From Coriobacteriia bacterium (lineage in GTDB: Bacteria; Actinomycetota; Coriobacteriia; Coriobacteriales; UBA8131), in NCBI GenBank assembly GCA_009783245.1, contig WRHL01000002.1:1-64000 (forward strand): a DNA stretch of 64,000 bases, read 5' to 3'. The translations under genes were made by a program, and so were the position numbers. This document shows, piece by piece, positions 32,168 through 40,800 of the stretch (position 1 is its first letter; each line of letters opens with the position of its first letter). Under the pieces are notes generated by a model. That model was not told where the DNA came from. It made no database searches and saw only the letters and a list, made by a program, of their open reading frames with translations.

Positions 32168-33010
32168 ATGAAAGGAACTATGCTTAAACGCGCTCTCGCT
32201 GTTATTGCGGCCTTCGCCTTGCTGACGCAGGCTGCCTGTACCCCAACTGAAGTGAGCCTGGCTGACCCTGCGCCGCTGGATACCGATGTGCTCACCGACA
32301 CCCAGATGACACCTGAATCCCTTGCCGTCGAACAGGGCGACGAGTCCGAAACTTCTCTTGGTGAAGAGGAGTCAGCTGAGGCAGAAGCTGAGGAGGAAGA
32401 GGAAGAGAAGGCAGAGGAGCCGTCGGAAGGCGAAGAGACAAGCAGGTCCCCTGTCGAGCTGAACATCATAACCGATTTCCGCAGTAACTTTGTACATGGC
32501 GATAAAGACGCAGCCCATCAGAAATACATCATGCTGCACGACACCGAAGGTTGGTCGAGCCCTGCGAATACCATCGATTGGTGGGACAGCAACGGCAATC
32601 TTGTCGCCGCCCATTTCATTGTTGGCACCGATGGAGCTGTCTACCAATGTGTTCCCCTGGATAAGATCGCCCACCATGCCGGCTACGGAGACACCGGCCA
32701 CAATGCGTATTACGGTATCTCTGAGGATGGCCGAGACGATATGAAAGGGACGGTCTGGGTTGGCAGTTGGGCCTCTGACTATGGGATGAATGCCTGGTCC
32801 ATTGGCATCGAGATGGTGCACGTGGGCGGCTCTGGTGACTACCCCCAGGCACAGCTCGACGCCCTGGACGCACTTATCGCCTATATCGACGGTTATTACG
32901 GCTTCCAAAGCACCATCATCGACCATAAAGCCTGGCGCAGCGGAAACTCCGACACCTCACCGGAATTTGCCGGCTACCTCTGGAACTACCAGAACTACCG
33001 CCACCACTGA
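32168..33010 (+). CDS. N-acetylmuramoyl-L-alanine amidase (Amidase_2) lipoprotein
   Basis: The 280-residue protein has a lipoprotein signal (LLTQAAC), an acidic disordered linker rich in Glu (about 60-95) and an Amidase_2 domain (about 115-275). Zinc ligands are in MLHDTEG, AHHAGYGD and the C-terminal DHKAWRSGNSDTSP. It should cleave the bond between MurNAc and L-Ala, or bind peptidoglycan, at the cell surface. The first ATG (32168) has no clear ribosome site; an in-frame ATG at 32180, four bases after AAGGA, may be the real start. It converges on mfd with 18 bp between stops. Confidence 0.9.
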   Translation: MKGTMLKRALAVIAAFALLTQAACTPTEVSLADPAPLDTDVLTDTQMTPESLAVEQGDESETSLGEEESAEAEAEEEEEEKAEEPSEGEETSRSPVELNIITDFRSNFVHGDKDAAHQKYIMLHDTEGWSSPANTIDWWDSNGNLVAAHFIVGTDGAVYQCVPLDKIAHHAGYGDTGHNAYYGISEDGRDDMKGTVWVGSWASDYGMNAWSIGIEMVHVGGSGDYPQAQLDALDALIAYIDGYYGFQSTIIDHKAWRSGNSDTSPEFAGYLWNYQNYRHH

Positions 33011-33029
33011 ACCGTCCTCTTCTGTCCCC
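33009..33029. repeat. Half copy of the GGACAGAAGGGGACGG repeat at a gene junction
   Basis: On the minus strand the segment reads ggggacagaagaggacgg followed by TTC, one base different from the 29.2-kb repeat unit. It overlaps the amidase stop and abuts the mfd stop, so the repeat has been tolerated exactly at the convergent junction. Confidence 0.6.
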
Positions 33030-36000
33030 TACCGCAGTTCCAGCAGCAGGTTGATCAACGCGCTCAGCAGTCCTACACCTGCCTGAACGGGATACATCAG
33101 GCGTTGGGATTTCACCAGATATAGCCCGCCACGCGCCTTGAGGGCAGCAGCCTGCTCAGCGGAAAGCTCCAGGGGCTCCAGCACCAGCTTGCCGCGCTGC
33201 AGGGCGACGCTGGTGATGCCCAGCTCGCCAGCCAGCGCCTTGGCGCGAGCCCGGTCGACCAGGTTCTGTGCCGGTGCAGGTAGGGCGCCGTAGCCCCCCA
33301 CCAGCGCGGCTTCTATGCCTACAACCGCGTCCTCATCGGCGGCCGCGGCCAAACGCCTATAGAACAGCACCCGCTCATCGGCGGCCGCAACGTATTCCTC
33401 GGGCAGAAGGAAGGCAACCGGCAGGTCGATGCGCACCTCGGGATAGGCCACCTCATCCCTGGCGTCTTCGGCGCCACCGGCGCGTGCCGCTAAAACGGCC
33501 TCCTGCAACATGGAGGCGAACAGATCAAAGCCTACGGCTGAGAGCATCCCGTGTTGCTCGGCACCCAAAAGCGAGCCGGCCCCACGGATCTCCAAATCGC
33601 GCATGGCTATCTTCATGCCCGAGCCCAGGCCCTGGAACTCATCTATGGCAGTCAGCCGCTCAACCGCCTCTTCTGTCAGCACATTCTGCGACGGGAACAA
33701 GAAGAACGCATAAGCCTGGGCGTGCGAGCGCCCCACGCGCCCCTTGAGCTGGTAGAGCTGTGCCAGTCCCAGACGCTGTGAGTCCTCTATGATCAGCGTG
33801 TTGGTGTGCGGGTTGTCCAGACCACTCTCGATGATGGTGGTTGCCACCAACACGTCGAACTCGTTGGCGGCGAAGTCCTCCATCACAGCCTCCAGCTGCG
33901 TGCCGCTCAGCTTGCCATGCGCTACGCCTATGCGCGCCTCCGGAGCCGTTGCCACCACCCGCGCCACTGCGTCGTCGATGCTCTTCACGCGATTGGACAC
34001 GTAATACACCTGCCCGCCCCGCTCCATCTCTCGCCGGATCGCCGCGCTGACCACGTCCTCGTCCCACTCCCCTACGTGCACGTGGATGGGCGTACGGCTT
34101 GCCGGCGGCGTGTCGATCAGCGACATGTCGCGCACTCCGCTTATGGCCATCTGCATGGTCCGCGGTATGGGCGTGGCAGAAAGCGTCAGCACGTCCACCT
34201 GCTCACGCATGCTCTTGAGGTGCTCCTTGTGCTGCACGCCAAAGCGCTGCTCCTCGTCCACCACAATCAGCCCCAGGTCCTTGGGGTTGACATCTGACGA
34301 TAAAAGCCGGTGCGTTCCCACCAACACATCCACTGTACCTGTAGCAAACCCCTCCAGTATCTTCTTCTGCTGACTGGGGGTGCGAAAACGGCTGAGCACC
34401 TCCACGTTGACGGCAAAGCGCTCAAAGCGCTCCAGAAAGGTGAGGTAGTGCTGCTGCGCCAGGATGGTGGTGGGGCAAAGCAGCATGACCTGCTTACCAC
34501 TCTGAACGGCCTTGAAGGCCGCCCGCAGTGCGACCTCGGTCTTGCCAAAGCCCACATCGCCACATATCAGGCGATCCATGGGCCGCGCTGACTCCATATC
34601 TGCTTTTACATCAGCGATGGCCGCCAGTTGATCGGCGGTCTCCTCATAGGGAAAGGCCAGTTCCATCTCATATTGCAGGTCGTTGTCTTGCGTATAGGCG
34701 TAACCCTGCGCCGTGCTGCGGCGTGCATAGAGGTCTACCAGGTCAAAGGCCAGCTTGTGAGCCGCCTTGCGCGCCTTGCCGGTGGCTCGCGACCAGTCGC
34801 TGGTGTTCAAGCGGGTCAGACGTGGTGCGGAACTCTCGGGCCCCACATAGCGCGTTATCTTGTCTATCTGCTCCACCGGCGTAAAGAGCTTGTCGCCATG
34901 GGCGTATTCCAGGTAGAGGTAGTCTCGCTCGATGCCGGCGACCTCCTGCCTGACAATCTCCTTGAAAAGCGCGATGCCGTGGGTGGCGTGCACCACATAG
35001 TCCCCCGGCTTGTAGGGGAAGGTCAGCGACGTGGGGTCTACCGCCCGGCGCGAGCGCCCTCTGCGCGAGACCGCCTGCGAACCGCTGCCCTCGCTCAGGG
35101 AGAGCAGGCCGATCTGCGCTGCTGGGATGATGAGCGAGGTCGCAAAATCCATGTCGACGATGTTCAGCACCGTCCTGCTCAGCTCACCTGCGCCCTGCAT
35201 CCAGCCCTGCGCCTCGCCCTTCACCTCGCCCATCACCTCGCCCTTGCCCTCAGCCCTACTGTCGCCCTTGCCCTGCGTCTGGAACTCTGCAAAGGGAAGA
35301 TGGGCATCGCTTAAGACCAGCTCAGCCCCTGCGCGTGCGCGACGGTCCGCTATGCCCAGCACCGGAAGGAACCTTGAGGCCAGAAGCGAGCGAACGCTTG
35401 CTGCTAGCCGCTCGTCTGAGGAGGTATCGGCGTGCTTGACCTCCAGCCGGGCATCAAGGTTGGCGCCCCCGCTGATCAGCGAGAGCAGGGTCAGCCGCTG
35501 CTGGGTCCCAAAGTCCAGCTGGGCGGGATGCATATACAGGTCCTCCAGCGGGGCTCGCGCCAGCTTGGCTGATGCCTCCAGCTCCTCAAAGTAGCGCAGG
35601 CTGTCGTCTATAAGCGAGCGAGGTTCGATAAGCGCGACCATGGCCGAGTCATGCAGATAAGCCAGAGGCGTTACGCAATCCGTATAGAGGTAGGGCAGGT
35701 AGCGATCCAGCTCGTTGAAGAAGACACCCTGCCCGATCTGCTCCGCGTGTTGCAGCACCTGCGCTGGTAGCTTGGCAGCCGCAGCGCCGGTTAAAAGCGG
35801 TATCTCTCTCAGCGCCCGCGCCCTGGTCTTCTTATTGAGAGCCAACTCTCGCGCCGGGTAGATGTCCACGCTATCCAACATGCCGATGGACTGGCCGGTA
35901 GCAGGGACCAGCCGCCTGATGACCTCCACAAACTCGCCAAAGAGCTCCACACGCACGGGATAGGAGTGCCCGGCGGGATAGATATCCAGCGTGTCGCCGT

Positions 36001-36655
36001 GCAGAGCAAAACTACCCGGCTGCTCGGCGCGGTCCAGTTTATCCAGGCGCTCATAACCCCTGCTTACGAGAAGGGCGCTTAACCCATCGTAGCTAGCCTC
36101 GGCGGAGAGCTCCTCTCCCGCCACAAAGCACAACGGCGCAAAGACACTTGTGGATGTGACAAAGGGGACGGTCCCTTTTGTCACATCTTCAGACTTGACA
36201 AAAGGGACCGTCCCCTTTGTCACATCCGTCCCCCTTGTCACAGGGGGTGGCACCAGCCGCAGCAATGAGCGAGCGCTGGCAACAACCACGCCCGGCTCGC
36301 CTTCTGCCAGCGACTGGATGGCCCGAGCCCGTTGCCCAACCTGCTGCACGTGCTTGAACTCCCTAGGCAGATCTCTCCAGGGCAGATCGGTGCGCAAAGG
36401 CAGCTGCATCACTGCATCATTGCCTAACCAGACGGCAAGGTCCCGCGCGAACAGATAGGCCGCCTCCTCACCAGAGACCACCACCAGTATCGGTCGCGGG
36501 TCTTTAGCATAGGTGGCTGCCAACAGGAAAGGCCGTGCAGACAAGGGCACGCCTATGACCACGTCTCGCCCCGTCTCAAGCTTTGCCGCCAGCGTATCCA
36601 GCGCCTTGCATGCAAAAAGCGCCTCGGCAAGCCTCTGAATCAACATCTGCGACAA
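33029..36655 (-). CDS. mfd: Transcription-repair coupling factor Mfd with in-frame repeat insertion
   Basis: The 1208-residue protein removes stalled RNA polymerase and recruits nucleotide excision repair. Visible parts are the UvrB-homology domain at the N-terminus, the RNA polymerase-interacting CarD-like domain (GDYVVHATHGIALFKEIV), the helicase Walker A GDVGFGKTEV near residue 700, DEEQRFG near 800, and the C-terminal domain. It is longer than typical homologues (about 1150-1180) for two reasons: residues 144-168 are encoded by a palindromic composite repeat (DVTKGTVPFVKSEDVTKG then TVPFVTS), and a Gly/Glu/Lys-rich insert (EGKGEVMGEVKGEAQG) lies near residue 470. The first insertion is after LLRLVPPP in a loop of domain 1. 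All core motifs are intact, so the protein should work. Confidence 0.97.
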   Translation of the reverse strand: MSQMLIQRLAEALFACKALDTLAAKLETGRDVVIGVPLSARPFLLAATYAKDPRPILVVVSGEEAAYLFARDLAVWLGNDAVMQLPLRTDLPWRDLPREFKHVQQVGQRARAIQSLAEGEPGVVVASARSLLRLVPPPVTRGTDVTKGTVPFVKSEDVTKGTVPFVTSTSVFAPLCFVAGEELSAEASYDGLSALLVSRGYERLDKLDRAEQPGSFALHGDTLDIYPAGHSYPVRVELFGEFVEVIRRLVPATGQSIGMLDSVDIYPARELALNKKTRARALREIPLLTGAAAAKLPAQVLQHAEQIGQGVFFNELDRYLPYLYTDCVTPLAYLHDSAMVALIEPRSLIDDSLRYFEELEASAKLARAPLEDLYMHPAQLDFGTQQRLTLLSLISGGANLDARLEVKHADTSSDERLAASVRSLLASRFLPVLGIADRRARAGAELVLSDAHLPFAEFQTQGKGDSRAEGKGEVMGEVKGEAQGWMQGAGELSRTVLNIVDMDFATSLIIPAAQIGLLSLSEGSGSQAVSRRGRSRRAVDPTSLTFPYKPGDYVVHATHGIALFKEIVRQEVAGIERDYLYLEYAHGDKLFTPVEQIDKITRYVGPESSAPRLTRLNTSDWSRATGKARKAAHKLAFDLVDLYARRSTAQGYAYTQDNDLQYEMELAFPYEETADQLAAIADVKADMESARPMDRLICGDVGFGKTEVALRAAFKAVQSGKQVMLLCPTTILAQQHYLTFLERFERFAVNVEVLSRFRTPSQQKKILEGFATGTVDVLVGTHRLLSSDVNPKDLGLIVVDEEQRFGVQHKEHLKSMREQVDVLTLSATPIPRTMQMAISGVRDMSLIDTPPASRTPIHVHVGEWDEDVVSAAIRREMERGGQVYYVSNRVKSIDDAVARVVATAPEARIGVAHGKLSGTQLEAVMEDFAANEFDVLVATTIIESGLDNPHTNTLIIEDSQRLGLAQLYQLKGRVGRSHAQAYAFFLFPSQNVLTEEAVERLTAIDEFQGLGSGMKIAMRDLEIRGAGSLLGAEQHGMLSAVGFDLFASMLQEAVLAARAGGAEDARDEVAYPEVRIDLPVAFLLPEEYVAAADERVLFYRRLAAAADEDAVVGIEAALVGGYGALPAPAQNLVDRARAKALAGELGITSVALQRGKLVLEPLELSAEQAAALKARGGLYLVKSQRLMYPVQAGVGLLSALINLLLELR
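36153..36226. repeat. Composite palindromic repeat (REPIN-like) inside mfd
   Basis: Two facing palindromes joined by a short spacer (cttcagac) occupy 74 bases and read in frame through mfd. A degenerate extra half (gtcccccttgtcac) follows. Length, layout and encoded peptide match the unit in the ABC ATPase gene at 25693-25769. Confidence 0.92.
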
Positions 36656-36733
36656 AACACGCCCTTCTCGTTATCAACGAAAACGCCAAAAGCCCGCAAA
36701 GTCTATCCTTGCGGGTTAAGGGCAATTGTAGCA

Positions 36734-36904
36734 TGACAAAGGGGACGGTCTGACAAAAGGGGTCTGACAAAGGGGACGGTCCCTTTTGTCATGGACAGAA
36801 CCTTCAACCATGCTGAGGCTGCTACAATGTGACAAAAGGGACCGTCCCCTTTGTCAGACCGTCCCCTTTGTCAGACCCCTTTTGTCAGACCGTCCCCTTT
36901 GTCA
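36734..36904. repeat. Large inverted array of palindromic repeats between mfd and nth
   Basis: The left arm (36734-36791) is a chain of partial and full repeats. Its exact inverse, plus one additional 17-base unit (gaccgtcccctttgtca), forms the right arm (36830-36904). Further flanking inversions attgtagca/tgctacaat extend the stem. The array fills most of the 271-bp gap between the divergent mfd and nth starts, where their promoters must also lie. Confidence 0.9.
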
Positions 36905-36926
36905 TCCCGGTTATGAGGAGCTCCCC

Positions 36927-37583
36927 GTGCCACGTGAGTCTAAAGCCAGTAAGCAGAACCGGGCGCTAGTCGTTGCCCGGCGCATGAATGAGCGTTACCC
37001 TCAGGCAGAATGCGCGCTCTCTTTCCACAATGCATTCACCCTGGTCATCGCCGTGCTCCTCTCGGCGCAGACCACCGACGTCGCGGTGAACAAGGTGACC
37101 CCGGAGCTCTTCTCCCGCTGGCCTGACCCCCAAGCGATGGCCCAGGCAGACCTCAAAGACATAGAGCAGGTCATACGCATCATCGGTTTCTACCACGTCA
37201 AGGCCAAGAATTGCGTCGCCTGCGCCCAGATGCTGCTTGCGGAGTTTGGCGGTGAGGTCCCCGCCACCATGGAGGAACTGACACGCCTGCCCGGCGTGGG
37301 GCGAAAAACCGCCAACATCGTGCTCAACAATGCCTTTGGCATTGTCGAGGGCATCGCCGTTGACACCCATGTATTCCGGATCGCCCACAAGCTGGGTTTC
37401 TCGTCAAAAACCTCGGATACTCCGAGCAAGACGGAGCGGGATCTGCTCGCACTCTTCCCACGCGAGCTCTGGGGGCCCATCAACCACCAGTGGGTGCTCT
37501 TTGGGCGTGAGGTCTGCATAGCCCGCCGCCCTCGCTGCCTTGAGTGCCCCATAAACGATCTCTGCCCCAGCAACCAAGTCTAG
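36927..37583 (+). CDS. nth: Endonuclease III
   Basis: The 218-residue DNA glycosylase/AP lyase removes oxidised pyrimidines. The helix-hairpin-helix LPGVGRKTANIVLNN contains the catalytic lysine, VDTHVFRI the catalytic aspartate, and the C-terminal CIARRPRCLECPINDLC is the C-x6-C-x2-C-x5-C 4Fe-4S loop. I chose GTG 36927, six bases after GAGGAG. A frame open from an upstream ATG at 36786 runs through the repeat array and is not credible as the protein start. It is divergent from mfd, so two repair genes flank the repeat array. The length matches the family. Confidence 0.95.
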   Translation: MPRESKASKQNRALVVARRMNERYPQAECALSFHNAFTLVIAVLLSAQTTDVAVNKVTPELFSRWPDPQAMAQADLKDIEQVIRIIGFYHVKAKNCVACAQMLLAEFGGEVPATMEELTRLPGVGRKTANIVLNNAFGIVEGIAVDTHVFRIAHKLGFSSKTSDTPSKTERDLLALFPRELWGPINHQWVLFGREVCIARRPRCLECPINDLCPSNQV

Positions 37584-37619
37584 GACAAAAGGGATGCTGG
37601 TCCCATGCCTTAGTGCTGA

Positions 37620-37699
37620 GCGGTGGAATTGAAGCAGGCCTGCTGTCAACGCCACAAGGGATACGGCGTTGACAGCAGGCGCTGTTCCAATTCCACCGC
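37620..37699. repeat. Long interrupted inverted repeat after nth
   Basis: The outer arms gcggtggaattg (37620-37631) and caattccaccgc (37688-37699) and the inner arms gcctgctgtcaacgcc (37638-37653) and ggcgttgacagcaggc (37665-37680) are perfect, separated by a short internal mismatch. The apical loop is 11 bases. The sequence is unrelated to the GGGGACGG family, so it is a separate repeat type. Confidence 0.8.
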
Positions 37700-37756
37700 A
37701 TAGCGCCACAGCGGGAAGTGACTATCGATGTATAGCTCGAGTTTGTCCGCAGCCTG

Positions 37757-37788
37757 AGTGAAAAGTCCCAAAAATGGGACTTTTCACT
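37757..37788. terminator. Strong terminator between nth and the surface-protein gene
   Basis: AGTGAAAAGTCCCA and its exact complement flank an AAAA loop, and TTTTCG follows on the plus strand. The 14-pair stem lies between two convergent genes and probably stops transcription from nth, and perhaps from the opposite strand too. Confidence 0.8.
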
Positions 37789-37802
37789 TTTCGTGCGATC
37801 TG

Positions 37803-40800
37803 TCAGCGATACTCGCGGTTGCCTTCCTTGCGGCGGCGACTACGCAATAACGACAGCAACAGCAGGGTCAACGTTATCAGCACAAAGGTCCCGATGATGA
37901 GCAGGGATTGCATGTCCAGCTTGTTGCCGGTCTGGTTATCGCCAGCACTCAGCGGAGTATCGGTGTCGTCTATCGTGCTTGTGTCATCACCATCAGCGCT
38001 ATCATCGTCAGCGGCATCATCCGCCACCGAAACCTGCAAGGTCAGGCTCGCAGAATACCCGTCACTGAACTCAGCTACAAAGGTATAGTTCCCATCCTTC
38101 AGTGTCTTCAAGTAGCTTTCCTCAAAGGTAATCACGGTTTCTGCACGTGCAGTGTCACCACGCAACGTGTAGTTCTCAGAATCGACAACAGCGCCATTCA
38201 GCGTCAATCGCAAGAGCTTCCCTGGATCCGCGCTTATCTTTGCAGCAGCCGTGCCGCTTCCCTTCCAAGCACCAAATTGGCTTTGGACGTTATATGTGCG
38301 GGTAGCATCAGTACCCCCGCTGCCCTGCCCTGTGATGTTCAACGTAATGCTGCCAGACACGCCTGAACCATCCTGAGCCGTAGCGCGCACCACCACCGTG
38401 CCATCGGCACGAGCCGTCACCAAGCCGCCAGAGCTTAATGAGGCATAGGCTGATCCGCTCACAATGCTCCAGGTAACCGACGTGTTTGTTGCGTTAGATG
38501 GAGAGATATAGGCATAAAGTTGTAGGGTTTCGCGCGGCGCACCAATGGAAGTAACTCCCCCTGCGCTACTCACCGTGATGCCCGTCACATAGACCCTTGA
38601 GACGGGCACATCCCGATAGTTCGCAGTCACGGTAGCCGCGTTGGCCGGCATAGTATAGGTGGTGCTCGCACTTCTGGGGTTGGCAATAGCCCCACCGCTG
38701 CTCCCTGACCATTGGTCAAAGACCTTGCCCGCAGGCGCCGCAGCAGCAGAAATACTCACCACCGTACCAGCAGGGTAGTTGCCGCTACCGTAACCACCGT
38801 TAACCCTCAATGTATAGGTGACAGGCGCATCAGCTACAAAACCCGCCCTCAACGTGACGGCGCCGGTCGGCATGCTGAAAGTAGCGGGATTGGCCATGCT
38901 ACCACCCGCAAGTGACGCGCCGCTTATCGTCCAACCGGTGAAGTGATACCCAGGATTCGCAGTAGCTGTAACACTCACGGGCGTCGCTGCCTCATAATTC
39001 CCACTCGCCGTGCCCATCACCGAGCCTCCGGCGCTTGTAGTAACCGTAAAGTTGTACTTCGGCACTGCCGCAACCTCAAAACTCACGTCAAAACTCGTAG
39101 CAATACCGTTTGCGCCGCTCACCGTCACAGTAGCCTCATACTCACCCACAGCAAGCCCCGTCATCGGCGCCACACTGAAGCCAACGATCCCGTCCACAGC
39201 GATACTCGTGAGCATAGCGTCAGAAAGCCTGAAGGCATAAGTATCCGCACCACTCAGCGCAACACTCAAAGCGCCTGTGGGCTGATTCCCGGTATTGCTG
39301 ACGATAACAGACAGGGCTGTCTGGGTCCCATAACCAGCGACGACGGGGTCAAAGACCTGCATCCCACTGGCATCCAGCGAAACGCCGTAAGTCGACGCGG
39401 GCGCCGCAGCGGTGACCTCAACGCTGAAGCTTGCGGTCTGGATGGTATCGCCTCCGATGAAAAGGCGGTTGTCGGTGTAGGTCACCGTGACCGTCTGGGT
39501 GCCTACCGTGTCAAGCACCGCACCATCAGCAGGGTCGGTCACCACCAGATAGGTGACATCCTCGAGATACGAGTCATCAGAGGGACTGACCCTATAGGTT
39601 GCCATGACTTCCAGCCCTGTCAAATCCAGCGCCTCGCCTTCGATGTAGCTGGTCTTGGCAGGCTCAGACGTCACCTCGATGCGTTCCAGGATGGTCAGCC
39701 AGTCGATCGTATAGAAGGTGATGATGAAGAACGCGTTTTCTGTGATAGAGCCGTCGGTAAAGTAGACCATGACCTTAAAGGGGGTCCATTCGTCAAGCAC
39801 CGTGCCGCTTGCAGGGTCGATGACCACCAGATCCGTGACGTCTGCCGAAGAACCGTCGCTGTATAGGGCAACCACCTTAAGGCCCGTCAGGTCGAATGTC
39901 TCCCCATACATGTAATTCGTCTTTGTCGGAGCCTCCTCGATCACCAAAGCGGTCAGATACGGCTCCGGTGCAGCAACCACCTCGACCGTGAAGCTCGTGG
40001 TCTTCATCACGGTATCCTCGGTATAGCCGATAAGTACGGTGACGGTACCGACCACATCCAGCTGGGAATACGCAGCCGGGATGATGTCGATATACTCCGT
40101 GACATCAGCAGTGGAACCGTCAGAGTACGTTGCCGTGACCTCTAGGCCTGTGTAGTCAAGTAGCTGCCACTCATGATAGCTGGTCTTTCTGGGCTCGGCC
40201 GTCACCGCGATGCTCTCCAGCTGCGGCTCACCCCCCAAGACGGAATACACATGCACCACAGGCTCCCCGCCAACAGCATAGAGGCTGTAGACATACAGCG
40301 TCCTGGTATCCGCGTCAAAGCAGGAACCGGCTATCTCCTGCCCGGCGCTGGTCGCCGTATTGGGCAGGTTCATGTAGGCCATCGAAGACGGTACAACGCT
40401 TTCCCGGGGGATGGCGCCTGTGGCGGCCTGTCCCAGAGTCTCATAATCGTAGAAGTTCCAGACGTTCTCAAAGGTGGCATTCCAGTTGGCGCCACCATAG
40501 CCATAGTCAACGCGACCAGTGGAAAGGTGGTTGAAGCTCACATAGCCCTTCTTGTCGGGCAGGTCGATAAAGACCCCGCTGCCAACCGAACAACCGGCGC
40601 CCCACCAGCCCTCCCAGGGGCTTATGGGATTCTTGCTGAAGGCGGTGCTTGTGTAGAAGACATTCCCGTCCCTGAGCGCAGGGTCGCTGATTGAGTAGTT
40701 GAAGACCGGCTGCACGCTCATAGTGCCGCCGCCACCGGGCACATCCACCGCAGCCAGAGCAGGTCCCCAGCTGGCTGAAGCGTTGATGCTGTATTCGCCT

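Noticed and set aside
36734-36904. CRISPR array
   Set aside because: Repeats are palindromic, of mixed length and inverted orientation, without unique spacers or cas genes.
36786-36926. N-terminal extension of endonuclease III through the repeat array
   Set aside because: GTG 36927 has a good ribosome site and gives the standard length. The extension reads the repeats in a different phase (RPLCQTVPFVRPLLSD).
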